NCBI RefSeq assembly: GCF_031456495.1
Contig: NZ_JAVDUW010000002.1
Span: 124,001 to 188,000, forward strand
DNA length: 64,000 nucleotides
Reading direction: 5' to 3'
From: Pedococcus sp031456495
Lineage (GTDB): Bacteria > Actinomycetota > Actinomycetes > Actinomycetales > Dermatophilaceae
Part shown: piece by piece, positions 52,682 through 61,084 of the stretch
Position numbering within the stretch: the first letter of the stretch is position 1
Layout: the number at the start of each line of letters is the position of its first letter
Position numbers and translations under genes: made by a program
The notes under the pieces: model-generated
Told to the model about the DNA's origin: nothing
The model's input: the letters and a program-made list of their open reading frames with translations, nothing else
Databases searched by the model: none

Positions 52682-52743
52682 GTCGAGGGGTCAGGACATG
52701 CCGACGACGGGTCGCCGCCACCGGCATGTCCTGACCCCTCGAC
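52682..52743. repeat. long perfect inverted repeat (22-bp arms)
   Basis: Arms at 52682-52703 and 52722-52743, the left beginning GTCGAGGGGTCAGGACATGC, are perfectly complementary across 22 bp with an 18-base loop. No T-run follows, so it is not a standard terminator. It lies between the TetR gene and the ABC transporter promoter. Confidence 0.9.
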
Positions 52744-52768
52744 GCGGGATCCCGTCCCGATGAAGGTC

Positions 52769-52797
52769 TTGTCGGCGGTCGGTGCCGGGGTTATATT
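52769..52797 (+). promoter_or_regulatory. strong promoter of the ABC transporter
   Basis: TTGTCG (52769-52774), 17-base spacer, TATATT (52792-52797). ATG 52804 begins six bases after the -10 box, where transcription itself should start, so the mRNA is probably leaderless. No separate operator is obvious around it. Confidence 0.72.
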
Positions 52798-52803
52798 CAG
52801 CGC

Positions 52804-53529
52804 ATGATGAAAAATGTCATCGAGATCGACCACCTCCGGGTGGTGCGAGGGGGTCGCACGGTCCTGCCCGACCTGTCGGCGCGCATCCCCGCTGGGCAGG
52901 TCGTGGGGCTGCTCGGCCCCAGCGGGAGCGGCAAGTCGACGCTGATCCGCGCCATCGTGGGGGTGCAGGTGGTCGAGGCGGGGGACGTGCGCGTCCTCGG
53001 GGAGGCCGCCGGGTCGCCGTCCCTGCGCCGCCGGGTCGCGTACGTGACCCAGTCGCCGAGCGTGTACGACGACCTCACGGTGCGGGCCAACGTCCGCTAC
53101 TTCGCCGACGTGCTGGGCGCGGACCGCGCCACCGTCGAGTCCGCCATCGAGTCGGTGGACCTCATGAGCCACGCCGACGTGCTCGTGGGCCGCCTCAGCG
53201 GCGGCCAGCGCTCGCGGGTGTCGCTCGCCGCGGCCCTCGTCGACGACCCGGAGCTGCTCGTCCTCGACGAGCCCACGGTGGGTCTCGACCCCGTGCTCCG
53301 CCGCGACCTGTGGAACCTCTTCAAACGCCTTGCGGCACAAGGGCGTTCGCTCCTCGTCTCGAGCCACGTGATGGACGAGGCGTCGCGCTGCGACCGGCTG
53401 CTGCTGCTGCGCGAGGGCGAGGTGCTCGCCGACGCGACCCTCGAGGAGCTGCTCCGGCGCACCGGGGCCAGCGACGCCGAGGGCGCGTTCCTCGCCCTCA
53501 TCGACCGAGCCCGGGAGGAAGCCCGATGA
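52804..53529 (+). CDS. ABC transporter ATP-binding protein
   Basis: 241 residues. Walker A GPSGSGKS, Q-loop VTQSPSVYDDLTV, signature LSGGQRSRVSLA, Walker B LLVLDEPTVGLDP, and a switch histidine in SSHVMDE. Layout and operon match drug or antibiotic exporters of the DrrA/ABC-2 class. ATG 52804 preferred from the promoter position; ATG 52807 follows directly. Confidence 0.95.
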   Translation: MMKNVIEIDHLRVVRGGRTVLPDLSARIPAGQVVGLLGPSGSGKSTLIRAIVGVQVVEAGDVRVLGEAAGSPSLRRRVAYVTQSPSVYDDLTVRANVRYFADVLGADRATVESAIESVDLMSHADVLVGRLSGGQRSRVSLAAALVDDPELLVLDEPTVGLDPVLRRDLWNLFKRLAAQGRSLLVSSHVMDEASRCDRLLLLREGEVLADATLEELLRRTGASDAEGAFLALIDRAREEAR

Positions 53530-54260
53530 ACGCCCGCCGCACCGCCGTCACCGCCGGCCGCGTCCTGGCCCAGCTGCGGGCCGACCACCGCACGATCGCC
53601 CTGATGCTCGTCGTGCCCCTCGTGCTGATGGGACTGCTCGCGTGGGTCTTCAGCGGCACCCCGGTCTTCGACGCCATCGGTGCCGCCCTGCTCGGGGTGT
53701 TCCCGTTCGTCGTCATGTTCATCGTGACCAGCGTGGCCACCCTCCGCGAGCGCACCTCCGGGACCCTGGAGCGGCTGCTCACGACCCCGATGGGCAAGGG
53801 CGACTTCATGCTCGGCTACGCCGTCGCCTTCGGCCTCATGGCGGTCGTCCAGGCGCTGGTCACGACCGCGTTCGCCGTGTGGGTCTGCGGGCTCGACGTG
53901 GCCGGCTCGCTGTGGCTGCTGGTCGTCGTGGCCGTGCTCGACGCCGTGCTGGGGACCGCGCTCGGCCTGCTGGCCAGCGGGTTCGCGCGCACGGAGTTCC
54001 AGGCGGTCCAGTTCATGCCGGCGTTCGTGCTCCCGCAGTTCCTGCTGTGCGGCCTGCTCGTGGCGCGCGACCGGCTCCCCGACGTCCTGCGGTGGGTCTC
54101 GGACGTCCTCCCGCTGTCGTATGCCGTGGACGCGATGAAGTCGGTGACGACCAGTGCCGCGGCGGGCGGGGACGTGGCCTCCGACGCGGGGATCATCGTG
54201 CTGTGGGTCGCCGTCGCCCTCGTCCTCGGCAGCCTCACCCTGCGCCGGCGGACCGCCTGA
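53526..54260 (+). CDS. ABC-2 type transporter permease
   Basis: 244 residues, six hydrophobic segments (about 25-43, 56-78, 100-122, 132-155, 166-185, 218-238). TLRERTSGTLERLLTTPMGKGDFMLGYA is the conserved ABC-2 cytoplasmic loop. ATG 53526 overlaps the ATPase stop (ATGA). Exports an unknown substrate, probably under the TetR gene upstream. Confidence 0.93.
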   Translation: MNARRTAVTAGRVLAQLRADHRTIALMLVVPLVLMGLLAWVFSGTPVFDAIGAALLGVFPFVVMFIVTSVATLRERTSGTLERLLTTPMGKGDFMLGYAVAFGLMAVVQALVTTAFAVWVCGLDVAGSLWLLVVVAVLDAVLGTALGLLASGFARTEFQAVQFMPAFVLPQFLLCGLLVARDRLPDVLRWVSDVLPLSYAVDAMKSVTTSAAAGGDVASDAGIIVLWVAVALVLGSLTLRRRTA

Positions 54261-54329
54261 CGCCCGCGGTCGTGGCGGGGGCCGGCCACCGTTAGCCTTG
54301 TCCGCGGCCCCCGCCGCGAAAGGATCCCC

Positions 54330-55280
54330 GTGGACGCCAGTGACCTGCTCCGGAACAGCCTGCTCCAGTTCTCCAAGAGCGATGCCGTGCGGCGCACCAT
54401 CGAGAAGGCGCCGGTCAGCCGCCAGGTCGTGCACCGGTTCATCCCCGGCGAGGGCACGGCCGACGTCGTGCGGGCGACCGCCGAGCTGCGGACGACCAAC
54501 CGGCTCGCGACGATCGACTACCTCGGCGAGGACACCACCGACCTCACCCAGGCCATCCGCACGCGCGACGCCTACCTCGAGCTGCTGCGGGCCCTCGCGG
54601 AGGCCGACCTGTCGCAGCACGGCATGGGCGAGGTCAGCCTGAAGCTGTCGGCCCTCGGCCAGTACCTCCCCGGGGACGGCGACAAGATCGCCCTCGAGCA
54701 CGCCCGCGAGATCTGCGAGGCCGCCTCCGCCGCGGGCACCACCGTGACCCTCGACATGGAGGACCACACCACCACCGACGCCACGCTGGAGACACTGCGC
54801 GAGCTGCGCAAGGACTTCCCGTGGGTCGGTGCGGTCATCCAGTCCTACCTGCGCCGCAGCGAGGGCGACTGCCGCGACCTCGCCCACGAGGGCAGCCGCG
54901 TCCGCCTCTGCAAGGGCGCCTACAAGGAGCCGGAGTCCGTGGCGTACCAGTCGGGCGCCGAGGTGGACCAGAGCTACGTGCGCTGCCTCAAGGTCCTCAT
55001 GGCCGGCGATGGGTACCCGATGGTGGCCAGCCACGACCCGCGCCTCATCGAGATCGCTGGCGCGCTCGCCGCGCACCACGACCGCGAGGCCACGAGCTTC
55101 GAGTACCAGATGCTCTACGGCATCCGGCCCGAGGAGCAGAAGCGGATCGCCGACCGCGGCGACCAGATGCGCGTCTACCTCCCGTACGGCGAGGAGTGGT
55201 ACGGCTACCTCATGCGCCGCATGGCCGAGCGCCCCGCCAACACGGCGTTCTTCCTGCGCGGTCTCGTCACCAGGAACTGA
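54330..55280 (+). CDS. proline dehydrogenase
   Basis: 316 residues. FAD-dependent oxidation of proline to pyrroline-5-carboxylate. VSLKLSALGQY, LDMEDHTTTDATL, IQSYLRRSE, RLCKGAYKEP and FEYQMLYGIRPEEQKRI are the conserved PRODH barrel segments. A monofunctional enzyme: no P5C dehydrogenase is fused. AAAGGA lies nine bases before GTG 54330, and TAGCCT further up is a possible -10. Confidence 0.95.
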   Translation: MDASDLLRNSLLQFSKSDAVRRTIEKAPVSRQVVHRFIPGEGTADVVRATAELRTTNRLATIDYLGEDTTDLTQAIRTRDAYLELLRALAEADLSQHGMGEVSLKLSALGQYLPGDGDKIALEHAREICEAASAAGTTVTLDMEDHTTTDATLETLRELRKDFPWVGAVIQSYLRRSEGDCRDLAHEGSRVRLCKGAYKEPESVAYQSGAEVDQSYVRCLKVLMAGDGYPMVASHDPRLIEIAGALAAHHDREATSFEYQMLYGIRPEEQKRIADRGDQMRVYLPYGEEWYGYLMRRMAERPANTAFFLRGLVTRN

Positions 55281-55317
55281 CGGGCGCGGCCGGGCCGCCG
55301 GCTGGAAGACTGCCCCC

Positions 55318-56124
55318 ATGTCCACAGTCGCGATCCTCGGTGCCGGCGTGATGGGGGAGACCCTGCTGTCCGGCCTCGTCCGCTCCGGCCGCAGCGCCGC
55401 CGACCTCGTGGTGACGACCCGTCGCCCGGAACGCGCGCAGGAGCTCGTCGAGCGATACGGCGTGCGCGCGATGTCCAACACCGAGGCCGCCGAGGCCGCC
55501 GACACCCTCGTCCTCGTCGTCAAGCCGCAGGACATGGCCGGCCTCGTCGAGGAGATCCGCGACCACGTGCAGCCGGGCAACCTGGTCGTCAGCCTCGCGG
55601 CCGGCATCCCCACGTCCTTCCTCGAGAGCCGCCTGCCCGAGGGTGTCGCGGTGGTGCGGGTCATGCCGAACACGCCCGCGCTCGTCGACCAGGGCATGGC
55701 CGCGATCAGCGGTGGCCGCAGCGCCGACGCCCCGCACCTCGCCGAGGCGGCGGAGCTGCTGCGCTCCTGCGGCCGGGTGGTCGAGGTGGCCGAGAAGCAC
55801 CAGGACGCCGTCACGGCCATCAGCGGCTCCGGACCGGCCTACATCTTCTACGTGGTCGAGGCGATGATCGAGGCCGGCGTGGTGCTCGGGCTGCCCCGCC
55901 CCACGGCCACCGAGCTGGTCGTCCAGACGCTCTTCGGCGCCGCCACGATGATCCGCGAGACCGGCCAGCACCCCACGGTCCTGCGCGAGCAGGTCACGTC
56001 GCCGGGCGGGACCACTGCCGCGGCCCTGCGCACCCTCGACGACCACAAGGTCCGGGCCGCGTTCATCTCGGCCATGGAGGCGGCGGCCCGTCGCTCGCAC
56101 GAGCTGGCGAGCGGCCATGACTGA
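55318..56124 (+). CDS. proC: pyrroline-5-carboxylate reductase ProC
   Basis: 268 residues. NADPH-dependent last step of proline synthesis. VAILGAGVMGETLLSGL at the N-terminus, VRVMPNTPALVDQGMAAIS, and the C-terminal signature EQVTSPGGTTAAALRTLDDHKVRAAF. It lies 37 bases after proline dehydrogenase, so opposite directions of proline metabolism adjoin. Confidence 0.96.
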   Translation: MSTVAILGAGVMGETLLSGLVRSGRSAADLVVTTRRPERAQELVERYGVRAMSNTEAAEAADTLVLVVKPQDMAGLVEEIRDHVQPGNLVVSLAAGIPTSFLESRLPEGVAVVRVMPNTPALVDQGMAAISGGRSADAPHLAEAAELLRSCGRVVEVAEKHQDAVTAISGSGPAYIFYVVEAMIEAGVVLGLPRPTATELVVQTLFGAATMIRETGQHPTVLREQVTSPGGTTAAALRTLDDHKVRAAFISAMEAAARRSHELASGHD

Positions 56125-56662
56125 CGCCGTGGACGACGTGCGCGTCGTCCGGGTCGACGACTCCACCTGGCGCACCTACCGGGACGTCCGCCTCGCGATG
56201 CTCCAGGACGCGCCCCGTGCCTTCTGGACGACGTATGCGCAGGCCGCCGCGCGTACCGACGAGGAGTGGCGGGGCATGGTGACGGGATCGCACACCTGGC
56301 TCGCCCTGTCCGGCTCGGAGCCGCTCGGCTCGGTGGCCTGCGTGCGCCTGCCCGACCAGTCGGAGGACGAGTGCGTGCTCGTCGGCATGTGGGTCGCGCC
56401 GTCCGCCCGGGGTCGTGGGGTGGGGGAGCGCCTCGTCCGCACGGTCCTGGAGTCGGCCGCGGAGCGGGGGCTGTCACGCGTGCTGCTCGAGGTGGCGCAC
56501 GAGAACGCGGCGGCGCGCGCCCTCTACGAGCGCACGGGCTTCACGCCGACCGGCCGGACCGGGGAGATGCCGCACGACCCCTCCATCACCGAGCTGGAGA
56601 TGGAGCTCGTCCTCAGCGACGACACAGTGCGCTCTTGGCAAACTCTGGGGAAACCCATCTGA
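56117..56662 (+). CDS. GNAT-family N-acetyltransferase (copy 1)
   Basis: 181 residues. Acetyl-CoA loop VGMWVAPSARGRGVGERLV with the R-G-R-G-V-G pattern, then VLLEVAHENAAARALYERTGFTPTGR. ATG 56117 overlaps proC by eight bases. Substrate unknown. It is a sequence relative of the next gene (shared WRTYRDVRLAML / WETYRSVRLAAL start). Confidence 0.88.
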   Translation: MTDAVDDVRVVRVDDSTWRTYRDVRLAMLQDAPRAFWTTYAQAAARTDEEWRGMVTGSHTWLALSGSEPLGSVACVRLPDQSEDECVLVGMWVAPSARGRGVGERLVRTVLESAAERGLSRVLLEVAHENAAARALYERTGFTPTGRTGEMPHDPSITELEMELVLSDDTVRSWQTLGKPI

Positions 56663-56696
56663 CTTCCCGGCCCTCGCGCGTGCGAGAGTGGGGCGC

Positions 56697-57224
56697 ATGA
56701 GCGAGATCACCGTGCGCGGGCTGAGCGAGGACGAGTGGGAGACCTACCGATCCGTGCGCCTCGCCGCGTTGGAGGAGTCGCCCGAGGCGTTCGCTGCGAG
56801 CCTCGCCGAGGAACAGGGGTACGACGAGGACCTCTGGCGCCTGCGGATGCGTCGGTCGCAGCGGCTGCTCGCCGAGGACGCGGACGGCAACCCGGTGGGG
56901 GTGGCCAGCGTCGGCCACGCCGAGGACGCGCCCGAGCGGGTCGCCGAGCTCTTCGGCCTGTGGGTCCGGCCGCAGGCGCGGGGCACCGGGGTCGCGACCC
57001 AGCTGGTGCAGGCGGGTGCCGACACGGCGCGGGCCCAGGGCCGCAGCCACCTCGCGTACTGGGTCGGCACGGACAACGGTGCCGCGGTGGCGTTCGCGAG
57101 CGGGTTCGGGTTCCGGCCCACGGACAGCCGTCGCCCGATGCGGGTCAGCAACGGCGCCGACGAGGAGGAGATCGCCATGGTGCTCCCGCTGGGGGACGAC
57201 CGCGGGGTGCCGATGTTGTCCTGA
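56697..57224 (+). CDS. GNAT-family N-acetyltransferase (copy 2)
   Basis: 175 residues. Acetyl-CoA loop LWVRPQARGTGVATQLVQAG, ending FRPTDSRRPMRVSNGADEEEIAMVLPL. Tandem paralogue of the gene before it, 34 bases downstream. ATG 56697 has no clear ribosome site; GAGAGT seven bases upstream may be a -10 box. Confidence 0.88.
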   Translation: MSEITVRGLSEDEWETYRSVRLAALEESPEAFAASLAEEQGYDEDLWRLRMRRSQRLLAEDADGNPVGVASVGHAEDAPERVAELFGLWVRPQARGTGVATQLVQAGADTARAQGRSHLAYWVGTDNGAAVAFASGFGFRPTDSRRPMRVSNGADEEEIAMVLPLGDDRGVPMLS

Positions 57225-57230
57225 GGTCCG

Positions 57231-57245
57231 GGGGCGTCACGCCCC
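57231..57245. terminator. small hairpin between convergent genes
   Basis: GGGGCG-TCA-CGCCCC, a 6-bp stem between the second GNAT gene and the convergent KtrA-type gene. Weak candidate. Confidence 0.35.
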
Positions 57246-57290
57246 GCCGCCGGGGCGAGCGCGAAGGGCGCCGGCAGCCACCCGACCGCG

Positions 57291-57956
57291 TCAGGGGCGG
57301 GAGGCGAGCCGCTCGATGAGTGACGTCGGGCCGCTCACGATGAGGGTGTCGTGGCCGCTCACCTTGGTCTCCGGCACGGCATACGTGAAGTCCTGGCCCG
57401 GCGACTTCACGCCCACGACGGTCACTCCGTACTTCGAGCGGATCGCGCTCTGCGCCAACGTGAAGCCGATCGCCTCCTGCGGCGGCCGCATCTTCACGAT
57501 CGCGAACCCGTCGTCGAACTCGATGTAGTCCATGAGCTTCCCGTTGAGCAGGTGGGCGACCCGCCGGCCGCTGTCCGCCTCCGGCGCGATCACGTGCTGC
57601 ACGCCGATCCGCTCGAGGATGCGCTGGTGCTCCGGGGTCAGGGCCTTGGCCCAGATGGTGGGGATCCCGGCGTCGACGAGGTTCATCGCGCACAGGACGC
57701 TCGCCTCGACCGACGAGCCGATGCCGACCACGGCCAGCTTGAAGTTCCGGGCCTTGAGGTTGCCCATCGCGGCCGGCTGGCTCGCGTCGGCCTGCACGAT
57801 CTTGGCGACCTTCCCGAGGAACGACTCGGCGCGGGCGGCGTCGAGCTCGACGGCGACCACCGTGTGCCCGAGCCGCTGGAGCTCGACGGCCACGGCGCCG
57901 CCGAACCGGCCAAGGCCGATGACCAGGACGTCGTCCTCGTAGAGCTTCTTCGCCAC
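57291..57956 (-). CDS. TrkA/KtrA-type potassium uptake regulatory subunit
   Basis: 221 residues. RCK_N domain with the NAD-binding VLVIGLGRFGGAVAVEL at about 10-26, and a C-terminal RCK_C domain (about 137-221). Cytoplasmic gating ring subunit of a Ktr-type potassium channel. The membrane subunit (TrkH/KtrB) is not in this window. Confidence 0.93.
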   Translation of the reverse strand: MAKKLYEDDVLVIGLGRFGGAVAVELQRLGHTVVAVELDAARAESFLGKVAKIVQADASQPAAMGNLKARNFKLAVVGIGSSVEASVLCAMNLVDAGIPTIWAKALTPEHQRILERIGVQHVIAPEADSGRRVAHLLNGKLMDYIEFDDGFAIVKMRPPQEAIGFTLAQSAIRSKYGVTVVGVKSPGQDFTYAVPETKVSGHDTLIVSGPTSLIERLASRP

Positions 57957-58056
57957 GGGGGAACGCTACCGCGTGTCCACCGCCCGTATGCCGGGCCGTC
58001 CGGCCGCGGTCGACCCGTGGATGCCCGCGCCTGCTGCGGCGGGGTAGCGTGCGGCC

Positions 58057-59253
58057 ATGCCCTCACAGGTGCGGGTGGTCTGGGACCCCGGGTTCACCGC
58101 GTACGACTTCGGTCCGGGGCACCCCATGAACCCCGCGCGGCTCGACCTCACCGCGCGGCTGTGCGACGCCCTCGGGGTGTTCGACGCCGACGGAGTGGAG
58201 GTCTTCTCACCCGGGGCGCCCGACGACGACCTCCTGCTGACCGTGCACGAGCCGGGCTACGTCGAGGCGGTCCGTGCGGCGTCGGAGGACCCTCGCGCGG
58301 CCGACACCTCGCGCGGTCTCGGGACCGACGACGACCCGGCGTTCCGCGGGATGCACGAGGCGAGCGCGCGGGTGGTCGAGGGCACGCGGCAGGTGTGCGC
58401 CGACGTGTGGGAGGGCCGCGCCGAGCACGGCGTGAACTTCTGCGGCGGCCTGCACCACGCCATGGCCGGCAACGCCTCGGGCTTCTGCATCTACAACGAC
58501 ATCGCCGTCGGCATCCAGTGGCTGCTCGACCACGGGGCGCAGCGGGTGGCGTACGTCGACGTCGACGTCCACCACGGCGACGGCGTCCAGAGCCTGTTCT
58601 GGGACGACCCGCGCGTGCTGACGATCTCGGTGCACGAGTCCGGCCGGGCGCTGTTCCCCGGGACCGGCTGGCCGTCCGAGACGGGGGGAGAGGGCGCGGA
58701 GGGCTCGGCGGTCAACGTCGCGCTGCCCCCGGGCACCGGCGACTCGGCCTGGCTGCGGGCGATGCACTCGACCGCGCTGCCGCTGGTGCGTGCCTTCCGG
58801 CCCGACGTGCTCGTCACCCAGCACGGCTGCGACACCCACGTGCAGGACCCCCTCGCCCATATGGCTCTCTCGGTCGACGCCCAGCGCGGCGCGGCCGACG
58901 CGCTGCACCGCCTCGCGCACGAGGTCTGCGGCGGCCGCTGGGTGGCCCTCGGCGGGGGCGGCTACGAGCTCGTGCACGTGGTCCCGCGCACCTGGACGCA
59001 CCTCACCGCGATCGCCGCGCACGCGCCCGTGCCGCTCACCGCGCCCGTCCCGGAGGACTGGCTGGAGCACGTGCGCACGGCATACGGCCGCGAGGGGCCA
59101 CGCCGGATGGGCGACCTCGACCCGGCCGACGGGCCGATCTGGCACCAGCCGTGGGACATGGGCTACAACCCGCACAGCGAGGTCGACCGGGCGATCATGG
59201 CGACCCGCGAGGCGGTCTTCCCGCTGCACGGCCTCGACCCCTGGTTCGACTGA
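58057..59253 (+). CDS. acuC: AcuC-type deacetylase (histone deacetylase family)
   Basis: 398 residues. Zinc-dependent lysine deacetylase, probably acting on acetyl-CoA synthetase. GPGHPMNPARL, GGLHHAMAGNASGFCIYND, the zinc-ligand segment YVDVDVHHGDGVQ, and QHGCDTHVQDPLAHM follow the family order. TAGCGT at 58045-58050, six bases before ATG 58057, is a leaderless layout. No acetoin genes adjoin. Confidence 0.93.
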   Translation: MPSQVRVVWDPGFTAYDFGPGHPMNPARLDLTARLCDALGVFDADGVEVFSPGAPDDDLLLTVHEPGYVEAVRAASEDPRAADTSRGLGTDDDPAFRGMHEASARVVEGTRQVCADVWEGRAEHGVNFCGGLHHAMAGNASGFCIYNDIAVGIQWLLDHGAQRVAYVDVDVHHGDGVQSLFWDDPRVLTISVHESGRALFPGTGWPSETGGEGAEGSAVNVALPPGTGDSAWLRAMHSTALPLVRAFRPDVLVTQHGCDTHVQDPLAHMALSVDAQRGAADALHRLAHEVCGGRWVALGGGGYELVHVVPRTWTHLTAIAAHAPVPLTAPVPEDWLEHVRTAYGREGPRRMGDLDPADGPIWHQPWDMGYNPHSEVDRAIMATREAVFPLHGLDPWFD

Positions 59254-59460
59254 CTGCAGGGGTGGCCGGTGCCGCCGCGGTGTGCGAGTCTCGAAGGAAA
59301 TCCCGGTCGGGGTGCGGCGTGTCGGCTGGACTTCGGCAGGGAGTTTCCTGAATGACTTCCCCACTGGTCACATCTGCCCCTACAGTTCACTCTGCACGAG
59401 CGTAGAGGTCCGCCGGAGGGGAAGCCGGCGATGCGAACGTGTGAGAGATCGAGGTGACTC

Positions 59461-59661
59461 ATGTCCAACGAGCGACAGCTCGCCGAGGTGCGGTTCCTGA
59501 CCGTGGCCGAGGTGGCCTCGATCATGCGCGTGTCGAAGATGACGGTGTACCGCATGGTGCACGCCGGGGAGCTTCCCGCCATCCGCGTGGGCCGGTCCTT
59601 CCGGGTTCCGGAGGACGCCGTGCACAAGTACCTCCGGACGTCGTACGTCGACACCGCGTGA
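59461..59661 (+). CDS. bldC: BldC-like helix-turn-helix protein
   Basis: 66 residues, a single MerR/excisionase-type winged HTH: FLTVAEVASIMRVSKMTVYRMVHAGELPAIRVGRSFRVPEDAVHKYL. Length and sequence match actinobacterial BldC, a small developmental regulator that binds DNA as asymmetric head-to-tail oligomers. GAGGTGA at 59451-59457 is a near-perfect ribosome site, unlike the leaderless neighbours. A 207-base leader region precedes it, with a weak TTCCCC-18-TACAGT promoter candidate at 59357-59386. Confidence 0.9.
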   Translation: MSNERQLAEVRFLTVAEVASIMRVSKMTVYRMVHAGELPAIRVGRSFRVPEDAVHKYLRTSYVDTA

Positions 59662-59680
59662 CGATGTGCTGACCGCACGA

Positions 59681-59718
59681 CGGGGGCGGGTCCGGCCGGT
59701 CGGCCGGACCCGCCCCCG
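59681..59718. terminator. terminator after the bldC-like gene
   Basis: Arms CGGGGGCGGGTCCGGCCG (59681-59698) and CGGCCGGACCCGCCCCCG (59701-59718), perfect over 18 bp (effective loop a few bases wider). Confidence 0.9.
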
Positions 59719-59739
59719 TCCGTGTTCCCGGCCCCGGGT

Positions 59740-59768
59740 TTGGGCTCCCCGCCCATCGCCGCTAGAGT
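59740..59768 (+). promoter_or_regulatory. promoter of the bS22 gene
   Basis: TTGGGC (59740-59745), 17-base spacer, TAGAGT (59763-59768). It gives a leader of roughly 60 bases ending in AGAGGA before ATG 59837. Confidence 0.65.
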
Positions 59769-59836
59769 GTCGACCACTGTTCGGCGTGGTGCGTTGTTGC
59801 CCCGTCCGGCAACACGACCACGACCAAGAGGACACC

Positions 59837-59935
59837 ATGGGCTCTGTCATCAAGAAGCGCCGCAAGCGCATGGCGAAGAAGAAGCACCGCAAGCTCCTTC
59901 GCAAGACGCGTCACCAGCGTCGCAACAAGAAGTGA
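59837..59935 (+). CDS. small ribosomal subunit protein bS22
   Basis: 32 residues, MGSVIKKRRKRMAKKKHRKL to RNKK, extremely basic. This is the actinobacterial bS22 (AURKAIP1/COX24-domain) protein of the small ribosomal subunit. It has its own promoter, a good ribosome site (AGAGGA) and flanking terminators, consistent with high independent expression. Confidence 0.93.
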   Translation: MGSVIKKRRKRMAKKKHRKLLRKTRHQRRNKK

Positions 59936-59940
59936 TGGAC

Positions 59941-59962
59941 GGCCCCCGCCACGGCGGGGGCC
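59941..59962 (+). terminator. terminator after the bS22 gene
   Basis: GGCCCCCGCC-AC-GGCGGGGGCC, 10-bp stem followed by TTCTCGTT, six bases after the stop. Confidence 0.88.
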
Positions 59963-60034
59963 TTCTCGTTCCCCGGGGCGGCTGCGACGGACGTCACCCG
60001 GCCGCCTGCCGTCCGGCTCGGTAGGGTTTCGTCC

Positions 60035-61084
60035 GTGGCTGACGTCGTCCTGGTGACCGGGGTCTCCCGCTACCTCGGCGGGCGGTTCGCGCGTGCCCTG
60101 ACGCAGGACCCGGCCGTGTCCCGGGTGATCGGCGTCGACGTCATCCCGCCGCCGCACGACATCGGGCGGGCGGAGTTCGTCCGCGCGGACATCCGCAACC
60201 CGATGATCGGCAAGATCATCGCCCAGGCCGAGGTCGACACGGTCGTGCACATGAACGTCATCGCGACCCCGGTGCACGCCGGCGGACGGGTCTCCCAGAA
60301 GGAGATCAACGTCATCGGCACGATGCAGCTCCTGGCGGCCTGCCAGAAGGCGCCCAGCATCCGACGGCTCGTCGTGAAGTCCTCGGCCGCGGTCTACGGC
60401 TCCAGCCCGCGCGACCCCGCGATGTTCACCGAGGACATGGGCCCGAAGTCGCTGCCCCGGGCCGGGTTCGGCAAGGACTCGGTCGAGGTCGAGGGCTACG
60501 TCCGGGGGTTCTCGCGCCGCCGCCCGGACGTCGAGATCTCGATGCTGCGGTTCGCCAACATCATCGGGCCGGTGATCCGCACCGCCCTCACCGACTACTT
60601 CTCCCTGCCGGTCGTGCCCGTGCCGTTCGGGTACGACGCGCGGCTGCAGTTCGTGCACGAGAGCGACGCCGTGGGAGCCCTGCTGCGCGCGACGACCGGC
60701 CCGAGCACCGGGATCACCAACATCGCCGGCGACGGCGTCATCACGGTCACCCAGGCGGCCAGCATGGCGGGGCGCCCGGTCCTGCCCGTCCCGATCCAGG
60801 CCGCCGGCCTGCTCGGCGGCCTGGTCAAGCGCTCGGGGCTGGCCGACTTCAGCAGCGACCAGGTCCAGTTCCTCGCCTTCGGGCGTGGGCTCGACACCCG
60901 CCGGATGCGCGAGGAGATGGGCTTCGTGCCGGCATACACGACCCGCGAGGCGTTCGCGGACTTCGCGAGCGGACTCGGCCCGGTGGTGCCGGGCAGCGCC
61001 GCGGTCGGCTCGGCCGTCTCCGGTGTCGCCGGCACCGCCGCCCATGCGATCGGCTCCGTCTGGGCCGCGGGGAGGAACGACTGA
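60035..61084 (+). CDS. NAD-dependent epimerase/dehydratase (extended SDR)
   Basis: 349 residues. N-terminal VVLVTGVSRYLGGRFARAL (a modified G-x-x-G-x-x-G cofactor motif), SSAAVYGSSPRDP in the catalytic serine region; the usual YxxxK tyrosine is not evident at the expected place (GFGKDSVEVEGYV). Substrate unknown. TAGGGT at 60022-60027 lies seven bases before GTG 60035, a leaderless layout. It couples to the next gene by a TGATG overlap, so the two probably act together. Confidence 0.85.
   Translation: MADVVLVTGVSRYLGGRFARALTQDPAVSRVIGVDVIPPPHDIGRAEFVRADIRNPMIGKIIAQAEVDTVVHMNVIATPVHAGGRVSQKEINVIGTMQLLAACQKAPSIRRLVVKSSAAVYGSSPRDPAMFTEDMGPKSLPRAGFGKDSVEVEGYVRGFSRRRPDVEISMLRFANIIGPVIRTALTDYFSLPVVPVPFGYDARLQFVHESDAVGALLRATTGPSTGITNIAGDGVITVTQAASMAGRPVLPVPIQAAGLLGGLVKRSGLADFSSDQVQFLAFGRGLDTRRMREEMGFVPAYTTREAFADFASGLGPVVPGSAAVGSAVSGVAGTAAHAIGSVWAAGRND

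Noticed and set aside
52682..52743. Rho-independent terminator
   Set aside because: Arms are long and perfect, but no T-run follows on either side and the loop is 18 bases, so I list it as an inverted repeat.
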